Origin: Granulicella sp.
Lineage (GTDB): Bacteria > Acidobacteriota > Terriglobia > Terriglobales > Acidobacteriaceae
Length of the DNA stretch: 33,705 nucleotides
Assembly: GCA_003133205.1 (NCBI GenBank)
Contig: PKWK01000250.1
Span: forward strand, 1-33,705
Reading direction: 5' to 3'
In this document: positions 1 through 8,150 of the stretch, one piece after another
How the letters are laid out: every line of letters starts with the position of its first letter
How positions within the stretch are numbered: the stretch's first letter is position 1
Made by a program: the position numbers and the translations under genes
The notes under the pieces: generated by a model
The model's input: the letters and a program-made list of their open reading frames with translations, nothing else
Told to the model about the DNA's origin: nothing
The model's database searches: none

Positions 1-124
1 CGGAGCCGGTGACGCCGAGGAGGACCTGGTCCTTTTCCCCGGCGGCGAGGCCAGCGACCAGTTCGGAAATGGCGCGGGGCTGGTCGCCCTGGGGCTTGTA
101 GGTGGTGGCGAGCTGGAAGTCCAT
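1..124 (-). CDS. uvrB: Excinuclease ABC subunit B, N-terminal fragment
   Basis: The minus strand from the ATG at 122-124 reads 41 codons to the window edge. The translation begins [19 protein letters not shown] and reaches LLGVTGS, just short of the Walker A lysine. The YKPxGDQPxAI block followed by LLGVTGSGKT is the diagnostic N-terminus of UvrB, the DNA-damage verification helicase subunit of nucleotide excision repair that acts with UvrA and UvrC. Only the first part of the ATP-binding domain is present; the rest lies outside the window. The gene is divergent from the phosphatase at 170, so both promoters must lie in the 45-base gap. The identity is clear despite the short length. Confidence 0.9.
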   Translation of the reverse strand, partial: MDFQLATTYKPQGDQPRAISELVAGLAAGEKDQVLLGVTGS

Positions 125-169
125 CTTTGTAGGATAAGGTATTCGGACGGGCGGCATTAAGGGGGCGGA

Positions 170-778
170 GTGACCGAGCTTTGGCTGATTCGACATGGGG
201 AGACGGAGTGGAGCGCGGAGGGCAGGCACACGAGCCGCACCGATGTTCCGTTGACTGAGCATGGGCGGCAGGCGGCGGCCGAGGTGGGAAAGTCTCTCGC
301 TGGGACCACGTTTCGTGCCGTGCTGCGGAGTCCGATGGGGCGGGCGCGCGAGACCTGCGAGATTGCTGGATTTGGCGACGTGGCCGTGGTCGACGAGGGG
401 CTGCGCGAGTGGGACTACGGCGTGTATGAAGGCAGGACGTCGAAGGAGATCCAGGCGGAGATTCCAGGCTGGTCGGTGTGGGACGATCCCATCATTGGGG
501 GCGAGACGGTGGAGCAGGTGGGCGCGCGGGCAGATGGAGTGATTGCTCGGGCGCTTGCGGCTGGGGCCGCGGCAGTGGGGCCTGGGGCAGAGGAGGATGT
601 GGTCAACGTAGCGCTGTTTGCGCATGCGCATATCCTGCGAATTCTGGCGGCGCGGTGGATTGGGCTGGATGCGCGTGGAGGCAGGCTGTTCGCGCTGGGG
701 ACGGGGAGCGTGAGCGTGCTGGGGTGGGAGCGCGAGACGCGAGTGATTCAGCGGTGGAATCGAGGGTTTGAGGATTAG
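170..778 (+). CDS. Histidine phosphatase family protein (phosphoglycerate mutase-like)
   Basis: This 202-residue protein opens with [11 protein letters not shown], the RHG signature of the histidine phosphatase superfamily; the His in RHG is the phospho-acceptor. A second block, [16 protein letters not shown], supplies the conserved arginine, and [14 protein letters not shown] near residue 155 carries the second catalytic His. An acidic stretch, [13 protein letters not shown], matches the usual active-site Glu loop. The start is a GTG preceded closely by AAGGGGG. Members include cofactor-dependent phosphoglycerate mutases, alpha-ribazole phosphatases and broad sugar-phosphate phosphatases, and the substrate cannot be told from the sequence. 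It lies 71 bases upstream of a second, unrelated phosphatase. Family is sure, substrate unknown. Confidence 0.88.
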   Translation: MTELWLIRHGETEWSAEGRHTSRTDVPLTEHGRQAAAEVGKSLAGTTFRAVLRSPMGRARETCEIAGFGDVAVVDEGLREWDYGVYEGRTSKEIQAEIPGWSVWDDPIIGGETVEQVGARADGVIARALAAGAAAVGPGAEEDVVNVALFAHAHILRILAARWIGLDARGGRLFALGTGSVSVLGWERETRVIQRWNRGFED

Positions 779-849
779 GGCAGGTGTCTTACCCCTGGCA
801 CGGACACAGACCTGACGATGCCGGAGTTCGTGAAAGCTAGAATGGAAAC

Positions 850-1566
850 ATGGTTCCTCGGCTTCTGGTTTTCGATCTGGATGGCACGCTGATCGATTCG
901 CAAATCGACTTGTCGAACTCCATCAACGCAATGCTGGGGCACCTGGGCAAGCCGACGTTACCGCATGCAGTGATTGCTGGCTACATCGGCGATGGCGCAA
1001 ACATGCTGGTGCGGCGAGCGCTGGGCGATCCGGAGGGCGATGTCCACGATGCGGAGTATGTGGAGGAGGCGCTCCGGTTTTTTCTCGACTACTACCGCGT
1101 TCACAAGCTGGACTTCACCTATGTATATGAGGGAGTCATCGAGGCGCTGGAGGAAATTCGCAGAGCTCATCCCGGGATCGCGATGGCCGTGCTAACCAAC
1201 AAACCGGTGCGGCCATCACGCGATATCTGTGCACATTTCGCGCTGGATCGTTTCTTCTTTCAGAATTATGGCGGCAACAGCTTTCATACCAAGAAGCCTG
1301 ATCCCACTGGCCTGCTTGCGCTGATTGCGGAGGCTTCGGCGTTGGATAGTGGCGCTGCGCGGATTCTGCCCAGCGAAACGGTGATGATCGGCGACTCGGA
1401 TGTGGACGTGTTGACAGCTCGGAACTGTGGTGCGTGGGCGATTGGATGTGCGTACGGACTGGCTCCGCATGGTCTTGCGGCGGCGAGGCCGGACGCGATT
1501 TCGAATGCGCCGGCGGCGTGGCCGGAGACGCTGCGTGCGCTGGCTGAAGCGGCGATCGCGCGCTGA
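850..1566 (+). CDS. HAD-family hydrolase, probable phosphoglycolate phosphatase
   Basis: The 238-residue protein has all four HAD motifs: [10 protein letters not shown] (nucleophile Asp9 and acid/base Asp11), the Thr in LTNKP, the Lys in KKPDP, and the metal-binding acids in IGDSDVDV. The helical cap between motifs I and II fits subfamily IA, the class of phosphoglycolate phosphatase (Gph), which removes 2-phosphoglycolate formed in DNA repair, and of related sugar phosphatases. The [16 protein letters not shown] block and KPDP spacing resemble Gph more than beta-phosphoglucomutase, but substrate calls in this family are unreliable. The start lies in AGAATGGAAACATG, a context shared with two other genes in the window. 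Confidence 0.82.
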   Translation: MVPRLLVFDLDGTLIDSQIDLSNSINAMLGHLGKPTLPHAVIAGYIGDGANMLVRRALGDPEGDVHDAEYVEEALRFFLDYYRVHKLDFTYVYEGVIEALEEIRRAHPGIAMAVLTNKPVRPSRDICAHFALDRFFFQNYGGNSFHTKKPDPTGLLALIAEASALDSGAARILPSETVMIGDSDVDVLTARNCGAWAIGCAYGLAPHGLAAARPDAISNAPAAWPETLRALAEAAIAR

Positions 1567-1688
1567 ATCGAGCGGAGAATGTACAGGGTGGTTCGTATTG
1601 ACCAGCGTGCGAGTGCGCGCTGCGATGACAGTGGGAAATGTCCATGTGATCGCTGGTCTCTCACGATGGAATTCATTTTGTAAACTGG

Positions 1689-1730
1689 TGTGACCCGTAT
1701 CACAAGCGATAAGTGATTTGTCGTTCTAAT
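1689..1730 (+). promoter_or_regulatory. CRP/FNR-type operator with class II promoter upstream of the cytochrome operon
   Basis: TGTGA at 1689-1693 and TCACA at 1700-1704 form a perfect TGTGA-N6-TCACA palindrome, the consensus of CRP-type regulators. TCTAAT at 1725-1730 matches the -10 consensus at five of six positions. With transcription starting near 1737-1738, the operator centre falls at about -41, the classical class II activator position, and there is no good -35 box. The start codon of the decahaem cytochrome lies about 80 bases further on. The sequence match is direct; the regulator and activation are inferred. Confidence 0.55.
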
Positions 1731-1816
1731 CTTGGTGCAACTCGACCAAGGATTCGGCGAGTGATATGCGGTCATCGGACAAGCAAAGCTGTTTGGATGC
1801 TTCCGCGGAGGGCTGA

Positions 1817-2728
1817 ATGAAGCGTTTCTTTTTATGTATGGCGTTGATCGCATTACTACCAGGGTTTACGAGCCAGGGGTACGCCGCGAGTGGGAAAAAG
1901 CAGGCTGCCGTGGCGACAAAGACTGCCGCTCAGGACTCTGCCGATTTTGTTGGTTCGGATGTCTGCGCGACCTGCCACGCGGACGTCGCGAAGAAGTTCA
2001 GCAACAATCCACATTCGAAGCTTGCCTTGACGCATGGCGGCCAGGGAGCCACCTGCGAGAGCTGCCACGGCGGAGGCAAGGCGCACGTCGAAGGCGGCGG
2101 TGACGTCACCAAGATTCAGCAGGTCAGCAAAATGTCTCCAAAGCAGGTTGATGAGACATGCCTGGGCTGCCACGCGAACACGCATCCGAACTTTCTGCGG
2201 TCTCCGCACGCCAAGGCCGGAGTGAGCTGCACCAGTTGCCATAGCGTGCATAGTCCGGGGGCTGAGGAGAAACTGCTCAAGATCGCGCAGCCGAAGCTTT
2301 GCTTCACTTGCCACGCGGACGTGAAGCCGTCGTTCAGCATGCCGTTCCACCACAAGGTGAACGAAGGCCTGGTGAAGTGCAGCGACTGCCATGACGTACA
2401 CGGGACGTTCAATGCGAACAATGTGAAGTCGACCGCCGATCAGAACAATATCTGCACCAAGTGCCACGCGGAGACGCGCGGACCCTGGGTGTTTGAGCAC
2501 GCCGCGGTGAAGGGCGAGGGTTGCACGGGCTGCCATACGCCTCACGGGTCGCAGAACCCCCGGCTGCTGAATGTTGCCAACATCAACCAGTTGTGCAACC
2601 AGTGCCACAGCCCGGTTGCCGCGTCGACGATTCATGGGGCGGGCGCGGGATCGGCGGACCGCCCGCCGTGCATCAACTGCCACACCATGATTCATGGTTC
2701 CAACATCAATCCGGCGTTTATTCGCTGA
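1817..2728 (+). CDS. Decahaem c-type cytochrome, MtrA/DmsE family
   Basis: The 303-residue protein has a signal peptide (residues 1-24) and exactly ten CxxCH haem-attachment motifs, beginning at residues 50, 80, 115, 138, 162, 188, 213, 236, 260 and 285. This count and the roughly 300-residue length match the DmsE/MtrA/PioA family, whose members thread haems through an outer-membrane barrel to carry electrons between periplasm and surface. The paired histidines after many motifs (CHSVH, CHDVH, CHTPH) fit bis-His ligation. GGAGGG at 1807-1812 is the ribosome site. The next gene encodes an MtrB/PioB-like barrel, the obligate partner in known systems. Direction of electron flow (metal reduction or Fe(II) oxidation) cannot be read from sequence. 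Confidence 0.85.
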   Translation: MKRFFLCMALIALLPGFTSQGYAASGKKQAAVATKTAAQDSADFVGSDVCATCHADVAKKFSNNPHSKLALTHGGQGATCESCHGGGKAHVEGGGDVTKIQQVSKMSPKQVDETCLGCHANTHPNFLRSPHAKAGVSCTSCHSVHSPGAEEKLLKIAQPKLCFTCHADVKPSFSMPFHHKVNEGLVKCSDCHDVHGTFNANNVKSTADQNNICTKCHAETRGPWVFEHAAVKGEGCTGCHTPHGSQNPRLLNVANINQLCNQCHSPVAASTIHGAGAGSADRPPCINCHTMIHGSNINPAFIR

Positions 2729-2737
2729 GAGAGCTGG

Positions 2738-2769
2738 CCGCGCCGTGCGGCGGAGATCGTACGGCGCGG
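2738..2769 (+). other. Intercistronic hairpin between cytochrome and barrel genes
   Basis: CCGCGCCGT at 2738-2746 is perfectly complementary to ACGGCGCGG at 2761-2769, giving a nine-base-pair GC-rich stem with a 14-base loop ten bases after the cytochrome stop codon. No T-run follows, so it is not a standard intrinsic terminator. A role in mRNA stability or in lowering barrel expression relative to the cytochrome is possible but inferred. Confidence 0.45.
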
Positions 2770-2846
2770 TTCAGGAATTTGCAGGAATGTTCTACCCGGA
2801 TGCAAAGGTTTTGAAGTTCAGGAAGGTTTTTCAAGTGAGGCTCGAG

Positions 2847-5423
2847 ATGATGAAGTTAGGCTGGATTTCGCGGCTGCCCAAGGGATACTCCACACGTGTA
2901 ATCTGCGGGGGCGTTGGAGTTGCACTGTTACTGGCGATGGGCGGACGGGCTGTGGCGCAGGCTGACCAGGCGCCGGCAGGGGCTGTGCAGCAGGGGTACG
3001 TGATCCATAACACGGCGGACCTGGGCGGGCACATCGTGACCACCGCGGGCAGCGGAGCCATGTATGACACGCTGGTGAATATTCACTCGGGGCCGCGCGT
3101 CCTGGGCCAGACGTTTACGATGCACGCGGTCCCGGGCACGAAGCACGGACTGTTCGACGACCTGACGGCGTTCAGCGGCGGGTTTGGTGGCGATCCGAAC
3201 AACTTCGCCAAGATGGACATCTCCAAGGGCAAGCTGTATGAGTTCTCCGGCAACTTCCGCCGTGACCGCCAGTACTTCGACTACAACCTGCTGGACAGTC
3301 CTAACCTGCCCACCGCGAACATCCCGTATGGATATGTAAACGGGGTGGCGACGGCGCAGACCTTCAAGTATCAGCATCTGCAGGATTCGGGGATGATGTT
3401 CAACACGGTGCGCAGAATGATGGACACCGACCTGACGATCCTGCCGCTGTCGAAGGTTACGTTTCGGGCAGCATACTCGCATAGCATCTTTCAGGGTCCG
3501 AGCACGATGACGAATCGCTCGATCGGGAAATACGATGCATTGCTGCGAATGTACCAGCGCAACAGTACAGATGACTTTACGGCCGCGGTCGACTGGAAGC
3601 CGGTTCAGCACACCAAGCTGAGCTTTGAGGAGTTGGTCGACCACTACAAAGCGGACTCGTACTTTACGTTGGATCCGAGCGACTTCATTGCACAAGAGGC
3701 GGACGGAACTCCAGTCGCCCTGGGGAACTACGATGCGCTGCCGAGCGCCACAACGCCGCTTCCTTATGGCACTTCGGCATCTGGCGTATGCGCTACAGGC
3801 AGCATGGGAAGCGGGTACACCAGCGCGACGACGTACAACATTTTTTCGGCTCCGCTCACTCCGGGCGGCTTGCCTATCATCAATCCAGCGTGCGATGCCA
3901 TTACGAGCTACCTGCGCACGCAGCCGACGCAGTCTATTTATCCGACCGAGATGTTCCGGTTCCAGAGCACCAGCATCAAGAACATTGCGCTGAACGGCGA
4001 TGTCCGATACTCCGTTGGGAACACCAACATGGCCAGTTACTATGAAAACTGGCAGGGGTTCGACGTTTCCACGAGTGCTCCGGCGGGAGGTTACCGCTCT
4101 GCGACACTTACCGGCAGTTCCCACGCGCAACGACGAGTGGTGGCGATCGACTATGGCATGACGTGGGACGCGACGAAGGCGATTAGCTTATCCGACCAGG
4201 TGGAATTCTCCAATGTACATCAGCCTGGGACGGTTACCGCTACGACCGGGGCGACGCTGGAGACGCCGGCAACTGCGGGGAACGAGACGATCAACTATTC
4301 GGGAGCGTTGACTGCAGGTGCAGCCTACTCCATCACCGGGAACCCGAGCGCCACCGCGCCCACGCTGCTGGGCTACTTCAGCCAGAGGTGGCTGACCAAT
4401 AATGCGACGGCGACGTGGGATGTTTCGACGAAGGCGACGCTCGCGCTGACTTACCGGTACCGCACGCACCGGATTGTGAGGAACAACCCCCTGGGGTCGA
4501 ACGAATGGGATATTAACGAGAATGCAGGGGTCCTGAACGCGACCCTGCGGCCCTCAAAGAACTGGGATCTGAACGGCTCGGCGGAGATTGCCTACAATGA
4601 CAGCGCGTTCACGCCGATGACCCCGCGGCAGGTGCAGCACTATCGGGTACACACGCTGTACCGGGCGAAGCCGTGGGCGACGATTTCGGGCGCGTACAAC
4701 GGCCTGGAGCGTCATAACAACACCTACAACACCGGCACTACGAACCTCGACGGACCGCTGCAGCACCAGGACCACAGCCGGTACGCAAGCCTGGGCGTGT
4801 CGATGGCGCCGAACGAGCACTATGCGTTCGACTTCAACTATTCGTACTCGGATGTGTACATTACGACGAACGCCTGCTACTCCAACGGCACGGTCGTGTC
4901 CGCCACAGCGCCTACCACAGTGGTTTTCGTGGGTGCCGCCTCGAACAATAGCGCTGGTACGGCGAACATCTGCCCGAGTCTGAATACGGAGTGGGGCCCG
5001 GTGAAGGACTTCATGGATGCTCCCACGCAGTATGCGTCGGCTTCACTTTCGCTGACGCCGAACAAGCAGATTCACGCTGACCTTGGGTATCGGATCAGCG
5101 CGGTGAGCGGCAACCAGTTCTTCAACGACGCGCAGGAGGTCAACGGGTCGCTGCAGTCCGCGTACCAGTCTCCGTATCTGAATCTGGCGTGGACGGTTCA
5201 TCCTGGTTGGGTCTGGAGAGCGGAATACAATTACTATGGCTACGGTGAGGGAGGGACTTCGGGTGCTCAGTTCTGCAGCACGTACACGGCGTCGTCGGCG
5301 CCGGTGGTGCCGTGCAGCAATTTCCCGGGCTTGACGGCGGTTACGATGTCGCCTGCTGGATTTACCGCGCCCAGGAACTTTCACGCGAATAATGTAACCA
5401 TTGGGATGCACTACGAGTTCTAA
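2847..5423 (+). CDS. MtrB/PioB-like outer-membrane beta-barrel protein
   Basis: From ATG 2847 the protein has 858 residues, a signal peptide (hydrophobic ICGGVGVALLLAMGG, then a likely cut near AVAQA), long stretches of alternating polar/aromatic strands, and a C-terminus ending in aromatic-rich VTIGMHYEF, typical of outer-membrane barrels. Size and position straight after an MtrA-type decahaem cytochrome support the MtrB/PioB role: a barrel that sheathes the cytochrome across the outer membrane. The N-terminal CxxC pair of Shewanella MtrB is not seen; the few cysteines lie far downstream, probably in loops. Start choice is uncertain: GAGG at 2837-2840 serves ATG 2847, GTG 2835 follows AGGAAGG, and the frame stays open to 2694, overlapping the cytochrome. 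Barrel identity is good; exact family is inferred. Confidence 0.68.
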   Translation: MMKLGWISRLPKGYSTRVICGGVGVALLLAMGGRAVAQADQAPAGAVQQGYVIHNTADLGGHIVTTAGSGAMYDTLVNIHSGPRVLGQTFTMHAVPGTKHGLFDDLTAFSGGFGGDPNNFAKMDISKGKLYEFSGNFRRDRQYFDYNLLDSPNLPTANIPYGYVNGVATAQTFKYQHLQDSGMMFNTVRRMMDTDLTILPLSKVTFRAAYSHSIFQGPSTMTNRSIGKYDALLRMYQRNSTDDFTAAVDWKPVQHTKLSFEELVDHYKADSYFTLDPSDFIAQEADGTPVALGNYDALPSATTPLPYGTSASGVCATGSMGSGYTSATTYNIFSAPLTPGGLPIINPACDAITSYLRTQPTQSIYPTEMFRFQSTSIKNIALNGDVRYSVGNTNMASYYENWQGFDVSTSAPAGGYRSATLTGSSHAQRRVVAIDYGMTWDATKAISLSDQVEFSNVHQPGTVTATTGATLETPATAGNETINYSGALTAGAAYSITGNPSATAPTLLGYFSQRWLTNNATATWDVSTKATLALTYRYRTHRIVRNNPLGSNEWDINENAGVLNATLRPSKNWDLNGSAEIAYNDSAFTPMTPRQVQHYRVHTLYRAKPWATISGAYNGLERHNNTYNTGTTNLDGPLQHQDHSRYASLGVSMAPNEHYAFDFNYSYSDVYITTNACYSNGTVVSATAPTTVVFVGAASNNSAGTANICPSLNTEWGPVKDFMDAPTQYASASLSLTPNKQIHADLGYRISAVSGNQFFNDAQEVNGSLQSAYQSPYLNLAWTVHPGWVWRAEYNYYGYGEGGTSGAQFCSTYTASSAPVVPCSNFPGLTAVTMSPAGFTAPRNFHANNVTIGMHYEF

Positions 5424-5485
5424 CCCGGGCTCGTCCCGTCCACGAACGAGAATTCAATCGCAGTAGAGAAAAAGGAGATTGCCAA

Positions 5486-5800
5486 ATGAAGATTGGAACT
5501 GGAATTACGCTTGTCGTTATCATGGCGGCTTCGACGATGACCACCGCTTTTGCCCAGGGCACGGGGGCGGACAACTACAAAGCCAAGTGCGCAATGTGCC
5601 ATGGCGCGGACGGACTGGCCAGCGGCCCCGCCGGTAAGGCGATGAAGGTTCCGCCATTCAACGCGAGCAAGCTGTCGGAAGCTGAGATGATTGCGGAAAC
5701 TAAGGCTGGAAAAGGGAAGATGCCGGCCTTTGCAGGCAAACTGACGGACGCGCAGATCAAGGATGTGGTCGCCTACGTTAAGACCTTGCAGAAGAAGTAG
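5486..5800 (+). CDS. Small monohaem class I cytochrome c
   Basis: This 104-residue protein has a signal peptide ending near TTAFAQ, one haem motif (CAMCH) in the context CAMCHGADGLASGP, and a C-terminal KMPAF whose Met is the expected sixth iron ligand. The final helix, LTDAQIKDVVAYVKTL, is the usual C-terminal helix of class I cytochromes (c6/c5-like). A strong AAAAAGGAG ribosome site lies about 10 bases before the ATG. Its place between the barrel gene and the inner-membrane cytochrome genes suggests a soluble periplasmic shuttle linking the two, which is an inference from context; a role with a terminal oxidase is an alternative. Confidence 0.88.
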   Translation: MKIGTGITLVVIMAASTMTTAFAQGTGADNYKAKCAMCHGADGLASGPAGKAMKVPPFNASKLSEAEMIAETKAGKGKMPAFAGKLTDAQIKDVVAYVKTLQKK

Positions 5801-5832
5801 ACCGGTTTGATTTGCCTGTGGCCGGATCGATC

Positions 5833-5873
5833 GGTTTCAGGGGAGCGTGACAACTATCCTCTCTCCTGAAACC
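5833..5873 (+). terminator. Hairpin, possible terminator after the monohaem cytochrome gene
   Basis: GGTTTCAGGGGAG at 5833-5845 pairs with CTCTCCTGAAACC at 5861-5873 with a single G-U pair, forming a 13-base-pair stem about 30 bases after the stop codon. The tail (TCATTCGG) is not a proper T-run, so termination may be partial or the stem may protect the 3' end of the upstream transcript. Confidence 0.5.
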
Positions 5874-6043
5874 TCATTCGGCTAAGGCAGCGGAGGCGGG
5901 ATGATTTTCGCCTCCGCGCGCAGGCTCCCCCGGTGATGTGCGCGGACCTTCCCCGGCTCCACGAATGTCTGCAACAGGATTTTGGTACTTGAGGTTGTGG
6001 CATGGCCGGGCCGTTCTTTGTGCTCGCGGGGAAGTGTTGCGTT

Positions 6044-7270
6044 ATGAAAGCGGATTTGGGGAAGACTGAGCCATCCGGAGTTACTTTGGGCTCCAGAACT
6101 TTGGCAGCGGCATTTGCCGTTTTGTTGCTGAGCGCCTTTCCTGTTGTCCTGTGCGCTCAGACAGACTGCCTCACCTGCCACGCGGACAAAACCCTCCAGG
6201 ATGCATCGGGGCACAGCGTTGGAGTGGATGCGGACAAGTTCCACTCCAGCATCCACGGCGTCCTGAGCTGCACCGACTGTCATACATCAATCAAGGAATA
6301 TCCCCACGCCGACCAACCGGCCACGGTGAAGTGCGTCACCTGCCACGCCGATCAGACCTCGGCGATCGGCGGCAGTGTGCATGCGGCTGCGAGCGCGCAG
6401 CCCTGCACCAGTTGCCATGGCGACGCTCATTCGATCTTCCCAAAAGGCGACCCGAAATCTGCGGTGTACCCGCTGAACATCCCGCGCACCTGCGGCACAT
6501 GTCATGCGAGCGAGGAGCTGGCGAAGAAGTACGGCCTGCAGAATGTGTTTGCGACCTACATGGATTCGATCCACGGGTACGCTGTGAGCAAAGAAGGATT
6601 GCTGGTGGCGGCAAACTGCATGAGCTGCCACGGATCGCACAACATCCTGAGCCACAAGGACGCGAAGAGCACAACTTCGAGGGTGAATGTCCCGAACACC
6701 TGCGGAACGTGCCACGGCGGAGTGAAGGACGAGTACGCTGCCGGCGTGCACGGGAAGGCTGTCGCGGATGGCAATCTGAAGGCTCCGGTATGCACGGATT
6801 GCCATACTGCACACGCGATCCTGCAGCCGACGGAGGCGATGTTCCGCATGCAATCGACGCCGATCTGCGGCTCGTGCCACAAGGATCAACTGGCGACGTA
6901 TCGGGACACATTCCACTCGCAATTGGGGCTGCTCGGCGGCTATGTGGAGACGGCGCGATGCTGGGACTGCCATGGAGCGCACGGTATTTTGCCCGCGTCG
7001 GATCCCGCCTCCCCGATCAATAAGGCGAACCTGGTGAAGACCTGCGGCAGGTGCCACGCGGATGCGAACGACAGCTTTGTGAAGTATCAGCCGCATGCGA
7101 ATCCACATAATCGAGAGCTGAATCCGGCGCTGTATTTCACGCGATTCTTCATGAACCTGTTGCTGTGGAGCGTGCTGAGCTTCTTCACGTTGCACACGCT
7201 GCTGTGGTTTATTCGCGCGAACAGGGAGCGGGGCAAGAGCGGGCCGACAGCGGAGGAAAAACATGACTGA
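6044..7270 (+). CDS. Membrane-anchored eleven-haem cytochrome c
   Basis: From ATG 6044 this is a 408-residue protein with an N-terminal signal sequence (AAAFAVLLLSAFPVVLCAQ), eleven CxxCH motifs starting near residues 42, 76, 97, 121, 150, 192, 220, 250, 275, 306 and 334, and one C-terminal membrane helix (about 365-390) with a basic cytoplasmic tail. The haem domain is therefore periplasmic and tethered to the inner membrane. Its end overlaps the next gene, a cytochrome b, by eight bases, so the two are probably translated together and form one complex, as in Cbc-type quinol-cytochrome c modules of Geobacter (known layout; the match here is inference). An upstream ATG at 6002, with GAGG seven bases ahead, is a possible alternative start. 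Confidence 0.82.
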   Translation: MKADLGKTEPSGVTLGSRTLAAAFAVLLLSAFPVVLCAQTDCLTCHADKTLQDASGHSVGVDADKFHSSIHGVLSCTDCHTSIKEYPHADQPATVKCVTCHADQTSAIGGSVHAAASAQPCTSCHGDAHSIFPKGDPKSAVYPLNIPRTCGTCHASEELAKKYGLQNVFATYMDSIHGYAVSKEGLLVAANCMSCHGSHNILSHKDAKSTTSRVNVPNTCGTCHGGVKDEYAAGVHGKAVADGNLKAPVCTDCHTAHAILQPTEAMFRMQSTPICGSCHKDQLATYRDTFHSQLGLLGGYVETARCWDCHGAHGILPASDPASPINKANLVKTCGRCHADANDSFVKYQPHANPHNRELNPALYFTRFFMNLLLWSVLSFFTLHTLLWFIRANRERGKSGPTAEEKHD

Positions 7271-8132
7271 CGAGACAGGGGCCGTGACTCCAGAGCAGCC
7301 GGCAAGCATTGGCAAAGAGAAGTTTTATGTGCGCTTCACACTCGCTCAGAGATATCTTCACGCGATTTTGTTCACATCGTTTCTGGGACTGGCGGCGACG
7401 GGCTTGCCGATGCGCTTCAGCGACAACGGATGGGCACGCCTTTTCGCGAGCGCGGTGGGCGGCTTCGGCGCCATCCTCTTCTTTCATAAGTTTTGCGCGA
7501 TCGTTTTGACCTTGGCGTTTCTCTATCACCTGAAGGACCTCGCTACCCGCGTTCTGATCCATAAGGAAAAGGGAGTCTTCTGGGGGCCGAACTCGATGGT
7601 GGCGAACTGGAAGGACGTTCAGGACCTGATTGGCCACCTTCGCTGGTTTGTGGGGTTGGGACCCAAACCGAAGTTCGATCGGTTTGCGTACTGGGAGAAG
7701 TTCGATTACTGGGCGGTCTTCTGGGGGATGATCGTCATTGGTTTTTCAGGATATGCGATGTGGTTTGCGCCATTTTTCGCACGGTTCCTGCCCGGCTGGG
7801 CGTTGAACGCTGTCCTGGTAGTCCACGGCGAGGAAGCGCTGCTGGCGATCCTCTTTATTTTTTCAATTCACTTCGTCAACACGCATTTGCGCCCGGACAG
7901 CTTTCCGATGGATATGGTGATCTTCACGGGCAAAGAGACCGAAGAGGAGTTCAAAAAAAAGCGCGCGCTGGAGTATGAACGCCTTGTTGCTGAAGGTAAG
8001 CTGGAGACCAGAGTTGGGGACAAGCCGGTATATTGGTGGGTGAACTTCGCCAAGGTGATCGGGTTTACGGCAATTGTGATCGGGTTGGCCCTGCTTGCGT
8101 TCACCTTAATCGGCTACTTCGGCACTGCATAA
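7263..8132 (+). CDS. Cytochrome b561/b6-type membrane subunit
   Basis: The 289-residue protein has four to five hydrophobic helices (about 31-49, 66-92, 147-168, 190-210 and 255-285). Histidines at positions typical for b-haem ligands lie in them: His33 (QRYLHAIL), His75 (FFHKF), His89 (LYHL), His188 (VVHGEE), and His203/His208 near SIHFVNTHLRP. This matches the di-haem cytochrome b family that includes formate dehydrogenase gamma and thiosulfate reductase subunits, which exchange electrons with quinone. It overlaps the eleven-haem cytochrome by eight bases and is followed 18 bases later by a NapC/NirT-like cytochrome. The likely job is to pass electrons between menaquinone and the periplasmic haem chain; direction is not known. 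Confidence 0.82.
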   Translation: MTDETGAVTPEQPASIGKEKFYVRFTLAQRYLHAILFTSFLGLAATGLPMRFSDNGWARLFASAVGGFGAILFFHKFCAIVLTLAFLYHLKDLATRVLIHKEKGVFWGPNSMVANWKDVQDLIGHLRWFVGLGPKPKFDRFAYWEKFDYWAVFWGMIVIGFSGYAMWFAPFFARFLPGWALNAVLVVHGEEALLAILFIFSIHFVNTHLRPDSFPMDMVIFTGKETEEEFKKKRALEYERLVAEGKLETRVGDKPVYWWVNFAKVIGFTAIVIGLALLAFTLIGYFGTA

Positions 8133-8150
8133 CAAACATTAGAGGTTTGC

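Noticed and set aside
2928..4130. Minus-strand frame of 400 codons opposite the barrel gene
   Set aside because: Arg/Val-rich composition, no motif, and no ribosome site; shadow of the barrel gene.
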